This document shows, in pieces, positions 50,921-59,391 of a stretch of DNA of 64,000 nt; the first letter of the stretch is position 1, and every line of letters begins with the position of its first letter. The position numbers and the translations under genes were made by a program. The stretch covers positions 1 through 64,000 of the forward strand of contig CAMLFH010000001.1 in the NCBI GenBank assembly GCA_946479285.1, in the 5' to 3' direction. Origin of the DNA: an uncultured Flavobacteriales bacterium (lineage in GTDB: Bacteria > Bacteroidota > Bacteroidia > Flavobacteriales > Crocinitomicaceae). Below the pieces are notes generated by a model. That model saw only the letters and a program-made list of their open reading frames with translations, was not told the origin of the DNA and ran no database searches.

Positions 50921-51658
50921 TTATTTATCTGGAATAAATCCATCAATTAGTTCTTTCGCATCCTTAAGCATTTTTCGATTCTCCTCCTTAGATAGCCATG
51001 TCATTATTTTTGCACCGAAAGATAGAAACCAGTTCTTTTTATTTAAAATAGCACTTTGACTTTTAAGTTTTTGAAGTTCCGAATGTAACTCATCAACTCT
51101 TTTCTCAAGTTTGTTTTTATCATCTATTTCAGCTTCTAGCTTTTCACGAAATTCCTTTTCTAAATCTGTTAAACGTTGATCTAGCGTTGTAATTTCTTCT
51201 GGACTGAAATATTCTTCCGAAATGGATTCATACTTTTCCTTAAATTTTTGGATCTCCTCCTCTAATTGGTTAATTCTTCGTAGTTCTGGTTTCAAAGTTA
51301 GTTCTATCCATAAGCTATTTTGCCATTCACTAATTTTAGCCAGTAAAGTTTGTTTACCTTCGAAATTTATTCGTTCTACCTCCGAGATTTTACCAGGTCT
51401 CATACTTCCCGAAAATTCATAAGCTTGGTATTCTATATCCTTATGTTTTGTAGTAAAAGGCATAGAAGTTTCTTTTTCAGTTCTTATTAATTTGGAGATA
51501 CTGTCTGGGACAATAACTTCAAAAAAATAGGATTGATCGAATTGGTATATTATTTTTAAGTTTTTCGTTCCTCTTTGTATTTCAAAGTCAGTACTGCTTA
51601 AATAGTAGTTTTGATCCAATATATTTTTAATCTCAATTAGAATAGTGTTCTTAATCAT
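50921..51658 (-). CDS. Coiled-coil hypothetical protein in an inverted-repeat-bounded unit
   Basis: 245 aa, soluble. The first half (about 1-110) is beta-rich (MIKNTILIEIKNILDQNYY, NLKIIYQFDQSYFFEVIVP). A coiled coil follows at about 125-205 (INQLEEEIQKFKEKYESI, KEFREKLEAEIDDKNKLEKR). The C-terminal end has a short hydrophobic patch (WFLSFGAKIMTWL) and a charged tail. Not recognised. Visibly more AT-rich than both neighbours. The stop is 2 bp from the left repeat, and the right repeat lies 51 bp upstream of the start. Together this suggests horizontal arrival. Confidence 0.72.
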   Translation of the reverse strand: MIKNTILIEIKNILDQNYYLSSTDFEIQRGTKNLKIIYQFDQSYFFEVIVPDSISKLIRTEKETSMPFTTKHKDIEYQAYEFSGSMRPGKISEVERINFEGKQTLLAKISEWQNSLWIELTLKPELRRINQLEEEIQKFKEKYESISEEYFSPEEITTLDQRLTDLEKEFREKLEAEIDDKNKLEKRVDELHSELQKLKSQSAILNKKNWFLSFGAKIMTWLSKEENRKMLKDAKELIDGFIPDK

Positions 51659-51708
51659 TTTTTATAATTATTAGGAAGATTTTCAAATATAGTATTTTGC
51701 AATTAATA

Positions 51709-51739
51709 TCCTCCCCCTTTATCCCCCTCCAAAGGGGGA
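51709..51739 (-). repeat. 31-bp inverted repeat, right copy
   Basis: Exact reverse complement of 50889-50919. It ends 2 bp before the stop codon of the glycosyltransferase gene that begins its coding region at 51742. Confidence 0.93.
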
Positions 51740-51741
51740 GA

Positions 51742-52845
51742 TTAGAAACCTATTTCTTCAAGGACTGTTTTCAGTCTTTCCACTCCAAATTCCTCCTCCA
51801 ATTCCTGCAATCGGTTTTCAGAAACGGAATTTTCCGCCAGCACGGATTTTAGTTTATCTGCCAAAGGCAAAACCGGATCCCAAATTTCGCAATGTTTCTC
51901 CAAAGCGGGTGTTCCAATCATTTCTTTGGTTGCAATACACGGTTTTCCCGTTAGTAAAGCACGGATCACTTTCAATTTGATCCCGCTCGATTTAAATCCG
52001 ATCACTAAATGCAGCGAACAGCTTCGCATCAAATCATTCAATTCGGCATCACTTGGATTTGGGATGCATTTCCAGCATTGTGCTTCGATTTTTTTGACAA
52101 GACCAGCCGGTGGGTTTTTCCCGGCAATCACAAGCGGAAGATCAATTTTGTTGGTTTTGTTTTCACGAATTAACCTGTCAATTGCTTCCTGGTTTTCTGC
52201 CACCGATAAATTGCCATGGAAAAGCGCGAATGTTTCTCCTTCCAATGGCTCCAGAACAAGATCCGAATTGATTGTAACAGGCAGATAATAGGCCTGGAAA
52301 CCTAAATCAGTATAATAAGCCTGATCGGTTTCCGAAATGCACAAAAGCGCTGCTTTTTTCAGTTGATTTTCATGCTTCCGGAGTTTTCTTGCCTCCATAC
52401 CAAAGAACAAACGCTCGGAAGTGGTTTTAGCACCTTTTGCCAGGTCCCGGTAATACTGCCACTCAATGTTGTGCATGCGGACAGCAACTTTCCGATCTGA
52501 TTTAAGTAATTCCTTCATCCAAAAAGTCGAATGCTGACCCTCCAGTAAAACCGGAAAATCATCTTCCAGCAAGCGATTCAACAGTGCTTGCGAGTTCCGG
52601 CTTTTTACAATGAAAGGAAGATTTGAAAGAACAGATCTCATGCCGATTTTTCGATCGTAGTAATAAATCTGGTCTGCAATTTCTGAAAAGTCGTGATCTC
52701 TTCCTCTGCCATATTCATAGCAGTGAAGAATGACCGAATAACCTAATTGTTTCAGCCCTTTGGCTCTAAGGTAAACGTCCAGAACTCCGCCATAATCCGG
52801 GGGAAATGGAACGTCAAAAGAAACAACGTGGATTTTGTTATTCAT
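51742..52845 (-). CDS. Glycosyltransferase, GT4-like
   Basis: About 367 aa from ATG 52845 (MNNKIHVVSFDVPFPPDYGG); the frame starts at 52866. GT-B type fold: N-terminal YDYGGVLDVYLRAKGLKQLG-like start, then AVRMHNIEWQYY and a C-terminal donor-binding half with VIGFKSSGIKLKVIRALLTGKPCIATKEMIG. Transfers a sugar to a lipid or polysaccharide acceptor; substrate unknown. Overlaps the upstream glycosyltransferase gene (ATG 8 nt before its stop ends), so translation is coupled. Confidence 0.82.
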   Translation of the reverse strand: MNNKIHVVSFDVPFPPDYGGVLDVYLRAKGLKQLGYSVILHCYEYGRGRDHDFSEIADQIYYYDRKIGMRSVLSNLPFIVKSRNSQALLNRLLEDDFPVLLEGQHSTFWMKELLKSDRKVAVRMHNIEWQYYRDLAKGAKTTSERLFFGMEARKLRKHENQLKKAALLCISETDQAYYTDLGFQAYYLPVTINSDLVLEPLEGETFALFHGNLSVAENQEAIDRLIRENKTNKIDLPLVIAGKNPPAGLVKKIEAQCWKCIPNPSDAELNDLMRSCSLHLVIGFKSSGIKLKVIRALLTGKPCIATKEMIGTPALEKHCEIWDPVLPLADKLKSVLAENSVSENRLQELEEEFGVERLKTVLEEIGF

Positions 52846-53962
52846 GGACTTTCGGATAGAATTCATTTAATTGCTGTACTTCCACTTCCCAGTTTTCTTT
52901 ACCAGCCGCAATTTTACAATTGTTTTTCCAAAGGGCCATCAATTCCGGATTATCAAGAATACGCTGAATTTGAAGGGCAAGTTGCTTCGGTTCAAAATCG
53001 GTTACAATTTCTCCAAGTTGATAGGTCTTTACAAGTTTTGCAACTTCCACCAAATCGGAACAAATAATAGGTGTTGAAGTATGCATGTAGTCGAAAATCT
53101 TATTGGGAAGTGAAAACAAATAGTTCGGATTTGTAGGCTGATCGAAACTTAATCCTAAGTCGGCTTGCTGCGTAAACTGGAGTAATTCTGCATATGGACG
53201 CTTTCCAAAGAAGAAAACTTTTTCCTGCCAGTTTTCGGTTTTCACCAACTCTTTCATTTCCGGAATGATATCGCCGTCACCAACAATAATCAAGATCGCA
53301 TTCTCCAAAAATGGCATCATCCGAATGGCTTCTTCTACACCTCTGTCGACATTCAATCCTGCTCCCTGCATAATTAAAACGTGCTTTCCTTCCTGGATTC
53401 CCAGTTCTTTTTTGGAACGAATATGCACCGGATTCCAAAGAGGAGAAACATTCCGGACAACTTTCAGGTTGATGCCATATTTTTCCCGGTATTTTTCAGC
53501 GATGGAATGATTAACGGTACTTACAAAAGAAAGTTTTGGAAAAATGAAGCGCTCAATCCGTTCCCAAACAGCTTTTACTTTCGGGCGGCTGATCAACTCC
53601 GGAACTTCGGTAAAATATTCGTGGGAGTCATAAACCAGCTTTGTCCTTTTCAGTTTCGAAACCAGGTAATTCGGAAGTAAAGTATCGAGGTCATTCGAAA
53701 CCAAAATACTGGAAGAACGAAACAGCAGGAACCAAAATAAGCGAAAATTGAACCAGGCATAGAACAGCGCTCCTTTTTCGAAGAACATCCGGAAACGTTT
53801 GGTGTGATAAGTCCGTTCTTCCATTTTCTGACTGGACTTAAGCGTGCGCCCAACCAGTAAAACATCGTACCCGCGGCTTTCAATAAACGAACAAACCTTA
53901 TGAACACGCTGATCGGTATTCAAATCATTGATAACACTAACAATAACCCTTGGTTTCTTCAA
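52838..53962 (-). CDS. Glycosyltransferase, GT4 family
   Basis: 374 aa. TTG start at 53962, only 1 nt after the TAG of the upstream T9SS protease. GT-B fold with RVIVSVINDLNTDQRVHKVCSFIE (N-terminal) and VLIMQGAGLNVDRGVEEAIRMMPFL plus GDGDIIPEMKELV and YAELLQFTQQADLGLSFDQPTNPNYLFSLPNKIFDYM (donor site with the E/P region of GT4). Family assignment is good; the sugar is unknown. Part of a T9SS protease-GT-GT run on the minus strand. Confidence 0.87.
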   Translation of the reverse strand: MKKPRVIVSVINDLNTDQRVHKVCSFIESRGYDVLLVGRTLKSSQKMEERTYHTKRFRMFFEKGALFYAWFNFRLFWFLLFRSSSILVSNDLDTLLPNYLVSKLKRTKLVYDSHEYFTEVPELISRPKVKAVWERIERFIFPKLSFVSTVNHSIAEKYREKYGINLKVVRNVSPLWNPVHIRSKKELGIQEGKHVLIMQGAGLNVDRGVEEAIRMMPFLENAILIIVGDGDIIPEMKELVKTENWQEKVFFFGKRPYAELLQFTQQADLGLSFDQPTNPNYLFSLPNKIFDYMHTSTPIICSDLVEVAKLVKTYQLGEIVTDFEPKQLALQIQRILDNPELMALWKNNCKIAAGKENWEVEVQQLNEFYPKVHE

Positions 53963-53963
53963 T

Positions 53964-56450
53964 CTATAGTTTTACGATTCGTGCAATGCGTTGAATGGTT
54001 CCGTCTGAAATTCGAATCTGGTAACTTCCTTTTGCCACAGAACTTAAATTGAAAACGCCGATACTTCCGGAGATATTGTTCTGAGTTTGGATCACTTTCC
54101 CGGTCATGTCCAGCAATTCGATGGAAAGCAGTTCACTTGCTATTCCCGAAAGATCCACCTTCACTTCATCCGTTGCGGGATTCGGGTAAATGTTGATACC
54201 TTCCAGGTGATTTTGCTCCAGCCCAAGGGAATTGGAAAGAACGATGTTGTAATCTTCTACTTCACCATAGTTTGTATTTCCGCAAGGTTGAATAGGTCCT
54301 TCTCCCCCTTGAGTTGGGTTAAACACAATACGTGTGCGCATCTTCACGATTCCGGTTACGGCATTGGAAGGAACGGTAAAATTGAAAACCAGCGAAGATC
54401 CTGCAGCGATGGATACGAAAGCAACCCGCTCACTGGCATCGTCAAAGTCGAAATCGCTGTTGAAATCAATCCAGGCAGCAATTTCATCACCGATATAAGC
54501 ACTTCCCGGCTGTCCGCCGCTAATTTGAGGAATAATAGAGATTTCGTAAGACTGACCTTTGATCAGCGTAGTACTTAGATTGTAATTCGTGTAATTGTTA
54601 CACGCTGTTTCGTTGTTGATAGTTTCCAAAACCACTTTTTGGATGAACTCATCACAATACGTAGATGTTGCCGTACAAGGAGATGTTGCCGTAGTTACGT
54701 AAATGTAATCTGTTTTTAATTCCGAATCAGATCCGGCAGCATTCGAAGCAGTTAATTCAACGGTATAGTATCCGCCAACCGTAAAAGTAACCTGTGGATT
54801 TTGAGAATTTGCATTCGTTCCACCGGTGTAAGACCAACCTGTTGCCGGAGTAATCACCCAAGACCAGGAAGTTGGAGTTCCGGTAGATTGATCTGTAAAT
54901 TGGGAAGTTCCCCCAACACTTACAGTTGTTGGGTTTGCAACGAATTGTGCAACGGGTAGAGTAGGTGTAACCGCACAAGGAGCAGCTAATCCGGCAAGTG
55001 AAGTTGCGCCCGTATTAACCGGGTCAAGCCATGGTTTTAAGCGTGCGTTTGCAGTCGTTCCGTTTTGGTCCCAATCCGTATAAAATTTTCCGTATAAATC
55101 GTGTTTGTCCGGTCCGGTTCCTGGTCCGGCACCATTTGTTGTGCAGGCAGAGGCACCACCCGAAAGTTGTCCGACAATTCTTCCCGAAGTATTAAAAATT
55201 GGAGAACCGGAAGATCCGCCTTCTGTTACACCATGACCATTTGCAGTGGTTTCCCAGAAGACTTTCCAGTGTGCATTGAGCGCACCACCGTTGTAAGTTT
55301 CACTTGTTAAAGTCTCCGCATAGGTAGAAATTTTCTTCGCACTTCCGGCCGGATGATGAATTCCGACTCCGCTTCCGGAAGCGTTATTCGATCTATCCCA
55401 ACCCGCATAATATACATCGTAAGAAGCAGGAGGTTGTGCACTCAATTCTACCAGGTAAAAATCAGAACCTGCAACTTCATATTGATCCGGCGGATTGTTC
55501 AAAGTTCCGTTTCCGGAAGAAGCCCTTACGGTTCCACCCGTCATTGTTTTAGTTCCTTTCGAAGGATCGTTATAATTAGCTGATCCGGGAGCGCAGGTCG
55601 TTTTCTGGTATTTCCAGTACCAAACCCATGTTGCGATTGATTGTCCGGCTATGCGTTCTCCACAATGCCAGGCAGTCAGAATGTAAGGTTTGCAGTTATT
55701 GGAAGTATTGTTGATCGTTGCGGCCGAACAAACAAAAGTGGAACTTCCGTCATTAAAAGTATAATGAACCACGGAATTGATTTGGTTCGCCCAGTAGTTT
55801 CCTTCCGAACAGGCAACGTCTACTTCACAGCTGGATGCTTTTTCGTGTTGATCTTTATCTGTGATAAAAGCATTTATGTGCTCTTCCACCCCGCGGTAGA
55901 AATAAACCACTTCATGGATGTGGAAAACCGGAGCTTCCTGGACCCAGGATGGCGCGCTGTATTCGAGGTATAATTTTTCTCCCTGTACCATTTCCATAGC
56001 CTGGAAATCATCCGTTGCAGAAGTATAAGCTCCCAAAACCTGTAAGCCGTTTTCGTTGGTTGCAAATAGTTTTCCACCGGCAGGAATCTGAACAGCTTCT
56101 GAGAAATACAATCCAAGTGCCCGGGCATCTTTCCCGGCAATGATCAATCTCCAGACTTTTGTACCATCAGGCAATAAAGTCCACGATCCCGAATTACTTG
56201 TAGTAATAGAAACGGGAACATTCAGCCCTACCCGATAAGCACCTTTTGAATCATTTGCAGCGTCTTCATTCTTTGCAGCAGCTATATTGGGTTTGCTAAG
56301 AGTATAAACTGAAGGAGCATATTGGAATGGAGCAATCCCGGTAGTAGTTACTTTTTGCAACCCTATCGGAAGTCCGCCTTCACTTACCTGTGCATTTAAT
56401 GCTGCGCCAAGAGACATGAAAATGCCGAGCATTAAAAGATATTTTAGCAT
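53964..56450 (-). CDS. Secreted serine protease (lysyl endopeptidase-like) with PKD, GEVED and T9SS domains
   Basis: About 828 aa from ATG 56450 (MLKYLLMLGIFMSLGAALNAQ, signal peptide); the frame reaches a TTG at 56480. The protease domain (about 210-500) resembles Achromobacter protease I: His in LTAWHCGE, a DFYLVEL aspartate and the Ser in EGGSSGSPIF. A PKD domain (TGTPTSWSWVITPATGW), a GEVED-type domain (IGDEIAAWIDFNSDFDFDD ... YGEVEDYNIV) and a T9SS type A sorting domain (INIYPNPATDEVKVD) follow. Secreted protease with Lys-type specificity suggested by homology only. Confidence 0.9.
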   Translation of the reverse strand: MLKYLLMLGIFMSLGAALNAQVSEGGLPIGLQKVTTTGIAPFQYAPSVYTLSKPNIAAAKNEDAANDSKGAYRVGLNVPVSITTSNSGSWTLLPDGTKVWRLIIAGKDARALGLYFSEAVQIPAGGKLFATNENGLQVLGAYTSATDDFQAMEMVQGEKLYLEYSAPSWVQEAPVFHIHEVVYFYRGVEEHINAFITDKDQHEKASSCEVDVACSEGNYWANQINSVVHYTFNDGSSTFVCSAATINNTSNNCKPYILTAWHCGERIAGQSIATWVWYWKYQKTTCAPGSANYNDPSKGTKTMTGGTVRASSGNGTLNNPPDQYEVAGSDFYLVELSAQPPASYDVYYAGWDRSNNASGSGVGIHHPAGSAKKISTYAETLTSETYNGGALNAHWKVFWETTANGHGVTEGGSSGSPIFNTSGRIVGQLSGGASACTTNGAGPGTGPDKHDLYGKFYTDWDQNGTTANARLKPWLDPVNTGATSLAGLAAPCAVTPTLPVAQFVANPTTVSVGGTSQFTDQSTGTPTSWSWVITPATGWSYTGGTNANSQNPQVTFTVGGYYTVELTASNAAGSDSELKTDYIYVTTATSPCTATSTYCDEFIQKVVLETINNETACNNYTNYNLSTTLIKGQSYEISIIPQISGGQPGSAYIGDEIAAWIDFNSDFDFDDASERVAFVSIAAGSSLVFNFTVPSNAVTGIVKMRTRIVFNPTQGGEGPIQPCGNTNYGEVEDYNIVLSNSLGLEQNHLEGINIYPNPATDEVKVDLSGIASELLSIELLDMTGKVIQTQNNISGSIGVFNLSSVAKGSYQIRISDGTIQRIARIVKL

Positions 56451-56541
56451 TGTGCTTATATTTATGTGTAGTTTTCTCAAAATTACACTCTTTTAACACA
56501 AGATACCAACTTGAAAACGCTTTTTTATTGAAGTTTGTCAT

Positions 56542-57234
56542 ATGAATAAGGTTTTAGTGATCGAAGACGAACAAAGTCTGCTCGAAATAATCCAGTTTAA
56601 CCTCGAATTAGAAGGCTATTCTGTGACCACTGTCAACAATGGCAGAGAGGCTTTGGGGATGAAAACGGAATTGGATCACTACGACCTGGTGATTTTGGAT
56701 GTGATGCTGCCGGAAGTGAGCGGATTGGATATTTGCAGGGCTTTTAGAGAAGTATCTGCTGTTCCGATCATTTTTGTTTCGGCAAAAGGAAATACCATTG
56801 ACCGGATTGCCGGATTGAAATTGGGAGCAAATGACTATCTGGCGAAACCTTTCGATTTGGAAGAATTTATCCTGCGTTGTTCCATCCTGGTGCAGCCCAA
56901 TAAAAAACAGGTGAACCTTCCTTCCGAAATGAAAATAGGGAATTACCGGGTCCTTACGTCTTCATTTGAAGTAGAAAGCCTGATTTCAGGAAAAAAACAG
57001 GAATTAAGCAAACGCGAAATGGAATTGATCCAGTTATTCTTTTCACGAAAGGATGAGGTGGTTTCCCGCGATGAAATCCTGAATACTCTTTGGACGAACG
57101 ACCAGTTTCCAACCGGAAGAACCATCGATAATTACATCCTGAGTTTTCGCAAATTGTTTGAAGAAGATCCCAAGAATCCGCAATTTTTTCATTCCATCCG
57201 CGGAGTTGGATATAAATTTACGGTACCCGATTAA
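56542..57234 (+). CDS. Response regulator, OmpR/PhoB family (orphan)
   Basis: 230 aa. Receiver domain with the phospho-acceptor Asp in YDLVILDVMLPEVSG (about residue 53), a serine in place of the usual Thr (IIFVSAKG) and Lys in LAKPFD. C-terminal winged helix (about 130-228: ELSKREMELIQLFFSRKDEVVSRDEIL...IDNYILSFRKLFEEDP ... GVGYKFTV). No histidine kinase gene is next to it. A GAAGTTTG box, one base off TAnnTTTG, sits 4 nt before the start codon. 15 nt separate it from the deaminase gene. Confidence 0.92.
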   Translation: MNKVLVIEDEQSLLEIIQFNLELEGYSVTTVNNGREALGMKTELDHYDLVILDVMLPEVSGLDICRAFREVSAVPIIFVSAKGNTIDRIAGLKLGANDYLAKPFDLEEFILRCSILVQPNKKQVNLPSEMKIGNYRVLTSSFEVESLISGKKQELSKREMELIQLFFSRKDEVVSRDEILNTLWTNDQFPTGRTIDNYILSFRKLFEEDPKNPQFFHSIRGVGYKFTVPD

Positions 57235-57237
57235 TCC

Positions 57238-57245
57238 TATCTTTG
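57238..57245 (+). promoter_or_regulatory. -7 box (TATCTTTG) set 4 nt before the dCMP deaminase start
   Basis: Exact TAnnTTTG; the gap to ATG 57250 is CAAC. Implies a leaderless or nearly leaderless transcript. Confidence 0.6.
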
Positions 57246-57249
57246 CAAC

Positions 57250-57705
57250 ATGGTTGTAGAACTTGACAGAGAAATAACAGAAGAGAAAAGACTGCGTTAC
57301 GACAAAGCCTATTTGAGAATGGCTCAAACCTGGGCGGAATTATCACATTGCGAACGCAAAAAAGTGGGTGCGCTCATAGTGCGTGACGGGAGAATTATTT
57401 CGGATGGTTATAACGGAACACCTGCAGGATTTCCAAATTGCTGTGAAAATCAACAGGGAGAAACCGAATGGTATGTGCTGCACGCAGAAGCGAATGCTAT
57501 TTTGAAAGTAGCGCGTTCCACGAACGATTGCAGTGATGCAACGCTGTTTATTACCTTGTCGCCATGCAAGGATTGCAGCAAACTGGTCCTTCAGGCCGGA
57601 ATTACACGAGTTGTTTACATGACCGAATATAAAGACACCATGGGCGTTGATTTCTTAAGAAGCGCAGGTGTTGAAGTTGTCCATATCTCAGACCCCAACG
57701 AATGA
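57250..57705 (+). CDS. dCMP deaminase (ComEB-like)
   Basis: 151 aa. Converts dCMP to dUMP for dTTP synthesis. Zinc-binding cytidine/deoxycytidylate deaminase motif: HAEANAI (His, Glu) and SPCKDCSKL (two Cys), with RYDKAYLRMAQTW and RKKVGALIVRDGRIISDGYNGTPAGF in the typical N-terminal part. The start at 57250 gives the family's usual N-terminus. Overlaps the S41 peptidase gene by 4 nt (ATGA). The name comEB would fit, but I leave the symbol open because the competence role is not shown. Confidence 0.93.
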   Translation: MVVELDREITEEKRLRYDKAYLRMAQTWAELSHCERKKVGALIVRDGRIISDGYNGTPAGFPNCCENQQGETEWYVLHAEANAILKVARSTNDCSDATLFITLSPCKDCSKLVLQAGITRVVYMTEYKDTMGVDFLRSAGVEVVHISDPNE

Positions 57706-59276
57706 ATAGAAAATATGCCTTTATCTACCCGGTTTTATTAATGGCCTTTTTGGCTATTGGTGTGTTACTGGGTTCCCGCCTGAATCAAACCGCGCCTCAG
57801 CAGGATGCGGGATCTTACTCCAAAATGCAGGAGATAATCGGTTTGCTGGACAGGGAATATGTCGATTCAATTGAAAGCAAAAAGTTGTTCGAAAAAACGA
57901 TTTCGGACATGCTTCACGAACTGGATCCGCATTCGAACTACATTCCCTATGAGGAACTGAGTGCTGTGAAAGAGCAGGTGAACGGGAACTTCGGCGGGAT
58001 CGGGATTCGTTTTGCGATTATCCGCGACACACTTTGTGTAACGAATGTGATTCCCAGTTCTCCTTCTTTTAGAATGGGAGTTTTGGCAGGAGATAAAATA
58101 CTGATGATCGATGGAAAAAATGTAGCCAAAAAGAAAATCAAGAACGAGGATGTGCTGGGAAAACTGAAAGGCGAACCGAATACGGAAGTTAAAGTTCAGC
58201 TTTACCGCAATAAAAAGAAACTCGATAAGACCATTACACGTGGGGTTATTCCGCTTGCTTCCATTGTTTGTGCCCAGATGCTGGATGAAAAAACCGGTTA
58301 CATCCGACTGGATAATTTCTCGCTCTCAAGTGCGGAAGAATTCAGTTATGCAGCGAATAAGCTCAAGGAAAAAGGAATGAAGAAATTAATCTTTGACCTG
58401 AGAGACAATGGAGGCGGAGTTTTGGACGGAGCGGTGAAAATTGCCGATGAGTTTTTACCGGAAGGTCGAAAAATTGTCATCATCAAAGGAAAAAAATTCC
58501 TGAATACTACGCGTTATGCACGATCAGGAGGAATATTGGAAAAAACAGAGCTGGTTGTCCTGATCAATGAAAACTCGGCTTCAGCTTCTGAAATTGTTGC
58601 AGGTGCTATCCAGGATAACGATCGCGGAATGATCATCGGAAGAAGATCTTTTGGAAAAGGATTGGTTCAGCAGGATTTCCCGCTCATGGACAAAAGTGAC
58701 CTGAGATTGACCATTGCCAGGTATTACACTCCTTCCGGGCGCTGTATCCAGAAACCTTTTGGCGAAAGCTATGAGGATTATTACCACAGCAATGATAAAA
58801 GAAGAGACAACGGTGAATACTTTTCTCCGGATTCTTCGGTTTTCAAAAATGCAAACAAGTTTAAGACGTATAAAGGAAGAATCGTTTACGACGGTGGTGG
58901 AATCAGCCCGGATATCTTTGTGCCCTTAGACACATCAAATTCCACGATCTATTATTTGACCCTTCGTTATTCGGGGGTATTCCAGCAGGTTGCTTTTGAT
59001 TTTGTGGCAAATAAACGAAATAACTGGTCTTCCATCCAGGAATTCAACAAAACATTTGAGGCTCCGAAGCCACTGATCCAAAAATTGATTGCGGAAGGTG
59101 AGAAATTAAAGATTCCATACAATGCTTCTGATTTTGCACGAAGTGAAGAATTGATCAGGCACGCCATGAAAGCAGAGATTGCCCGTCAGCTGTTTATTGA
59201 AGAAGGCTACTTTTTCGTGGTTGGTTCCTCTGACAAGGAAGTTCAGAAAGCGCTTGCTTATCTGAAGAAACATTAA
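57702..59276 (+). CDS. S41-family C-terminal processing protease
   Basis: 524 aa. N-terminal membrane anchor (MNRKYAFIYPVLLMAFLAIGVLLG), then a CTP-type protease: PDZ domain (about 85-160, VTNVIPSSPSFRMGVLAGDKILMIDG), LIFDLRDNGGGVLDGAVKIADEFL and catalytic Ser in NENSASASEIVAGAIQDNDRG with Lys in SFGKGLVQ. Periplasmic. Cleaves C-terminal tails of secreted or membrane proteins. Cotranscribed with the dCMP deaminase gene (ATGA overlap). Confidence 0.94.
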   Translation: MNRKYAFIYPVLLMAFLAIGVLLGSRLNQTAPQQDAGSYSKMQEIIGLLDREYVDSIESKKLFEKTISDMLHELDPHSNYIPYEELSAVKEQVNGNFGGIGIRFAIIRDTLCVTNVIPSSPSFRMGVLAGDKILMIDGKNVAKKKIKNEDVLGKLKGEPNTEVKVQLYRNKKKLDKTITRGVIPLASIVCAQMLDEKTGYIRLDNFSLSSAEEFSYAANKLKEKGMKKLIFDLRDNGGGVLDGAVKIADEFLPEGRKIVIIKGKKFLNTTRYARSGGILEKTELVVLINENSASASEIVAGAIQDNDRGMIIGRRSFGKGLVQQDFPLMDKSDLRLTIARYYTPSGRCIQKPFGESYEDYYHSNDKRRDNGEYFSPDSSVFKNANKFKTYKGRIVYDGGGISPDIFVPLDTSNSTIYYLTLRYSGVFQQVAFDFVANKRNNWSSIQEFNKTFEAPKPLIQKLIAEGEKLKIPYNASDFARSEELIRHAMKAEIARQLFIEEGYFFVVGSSDKEVQKALAYLKKH

Positions 59277-59391
59277 ATCGAAATTCGACTAATTGATAAA
59301 TCCCTCAGTTCATTGATTGAATTGGGGGATTGCTTTTTATAAACGTCTAATTGCTCAAAAAGTAGTATTTTCAAACCATCAATCAGTGAAC

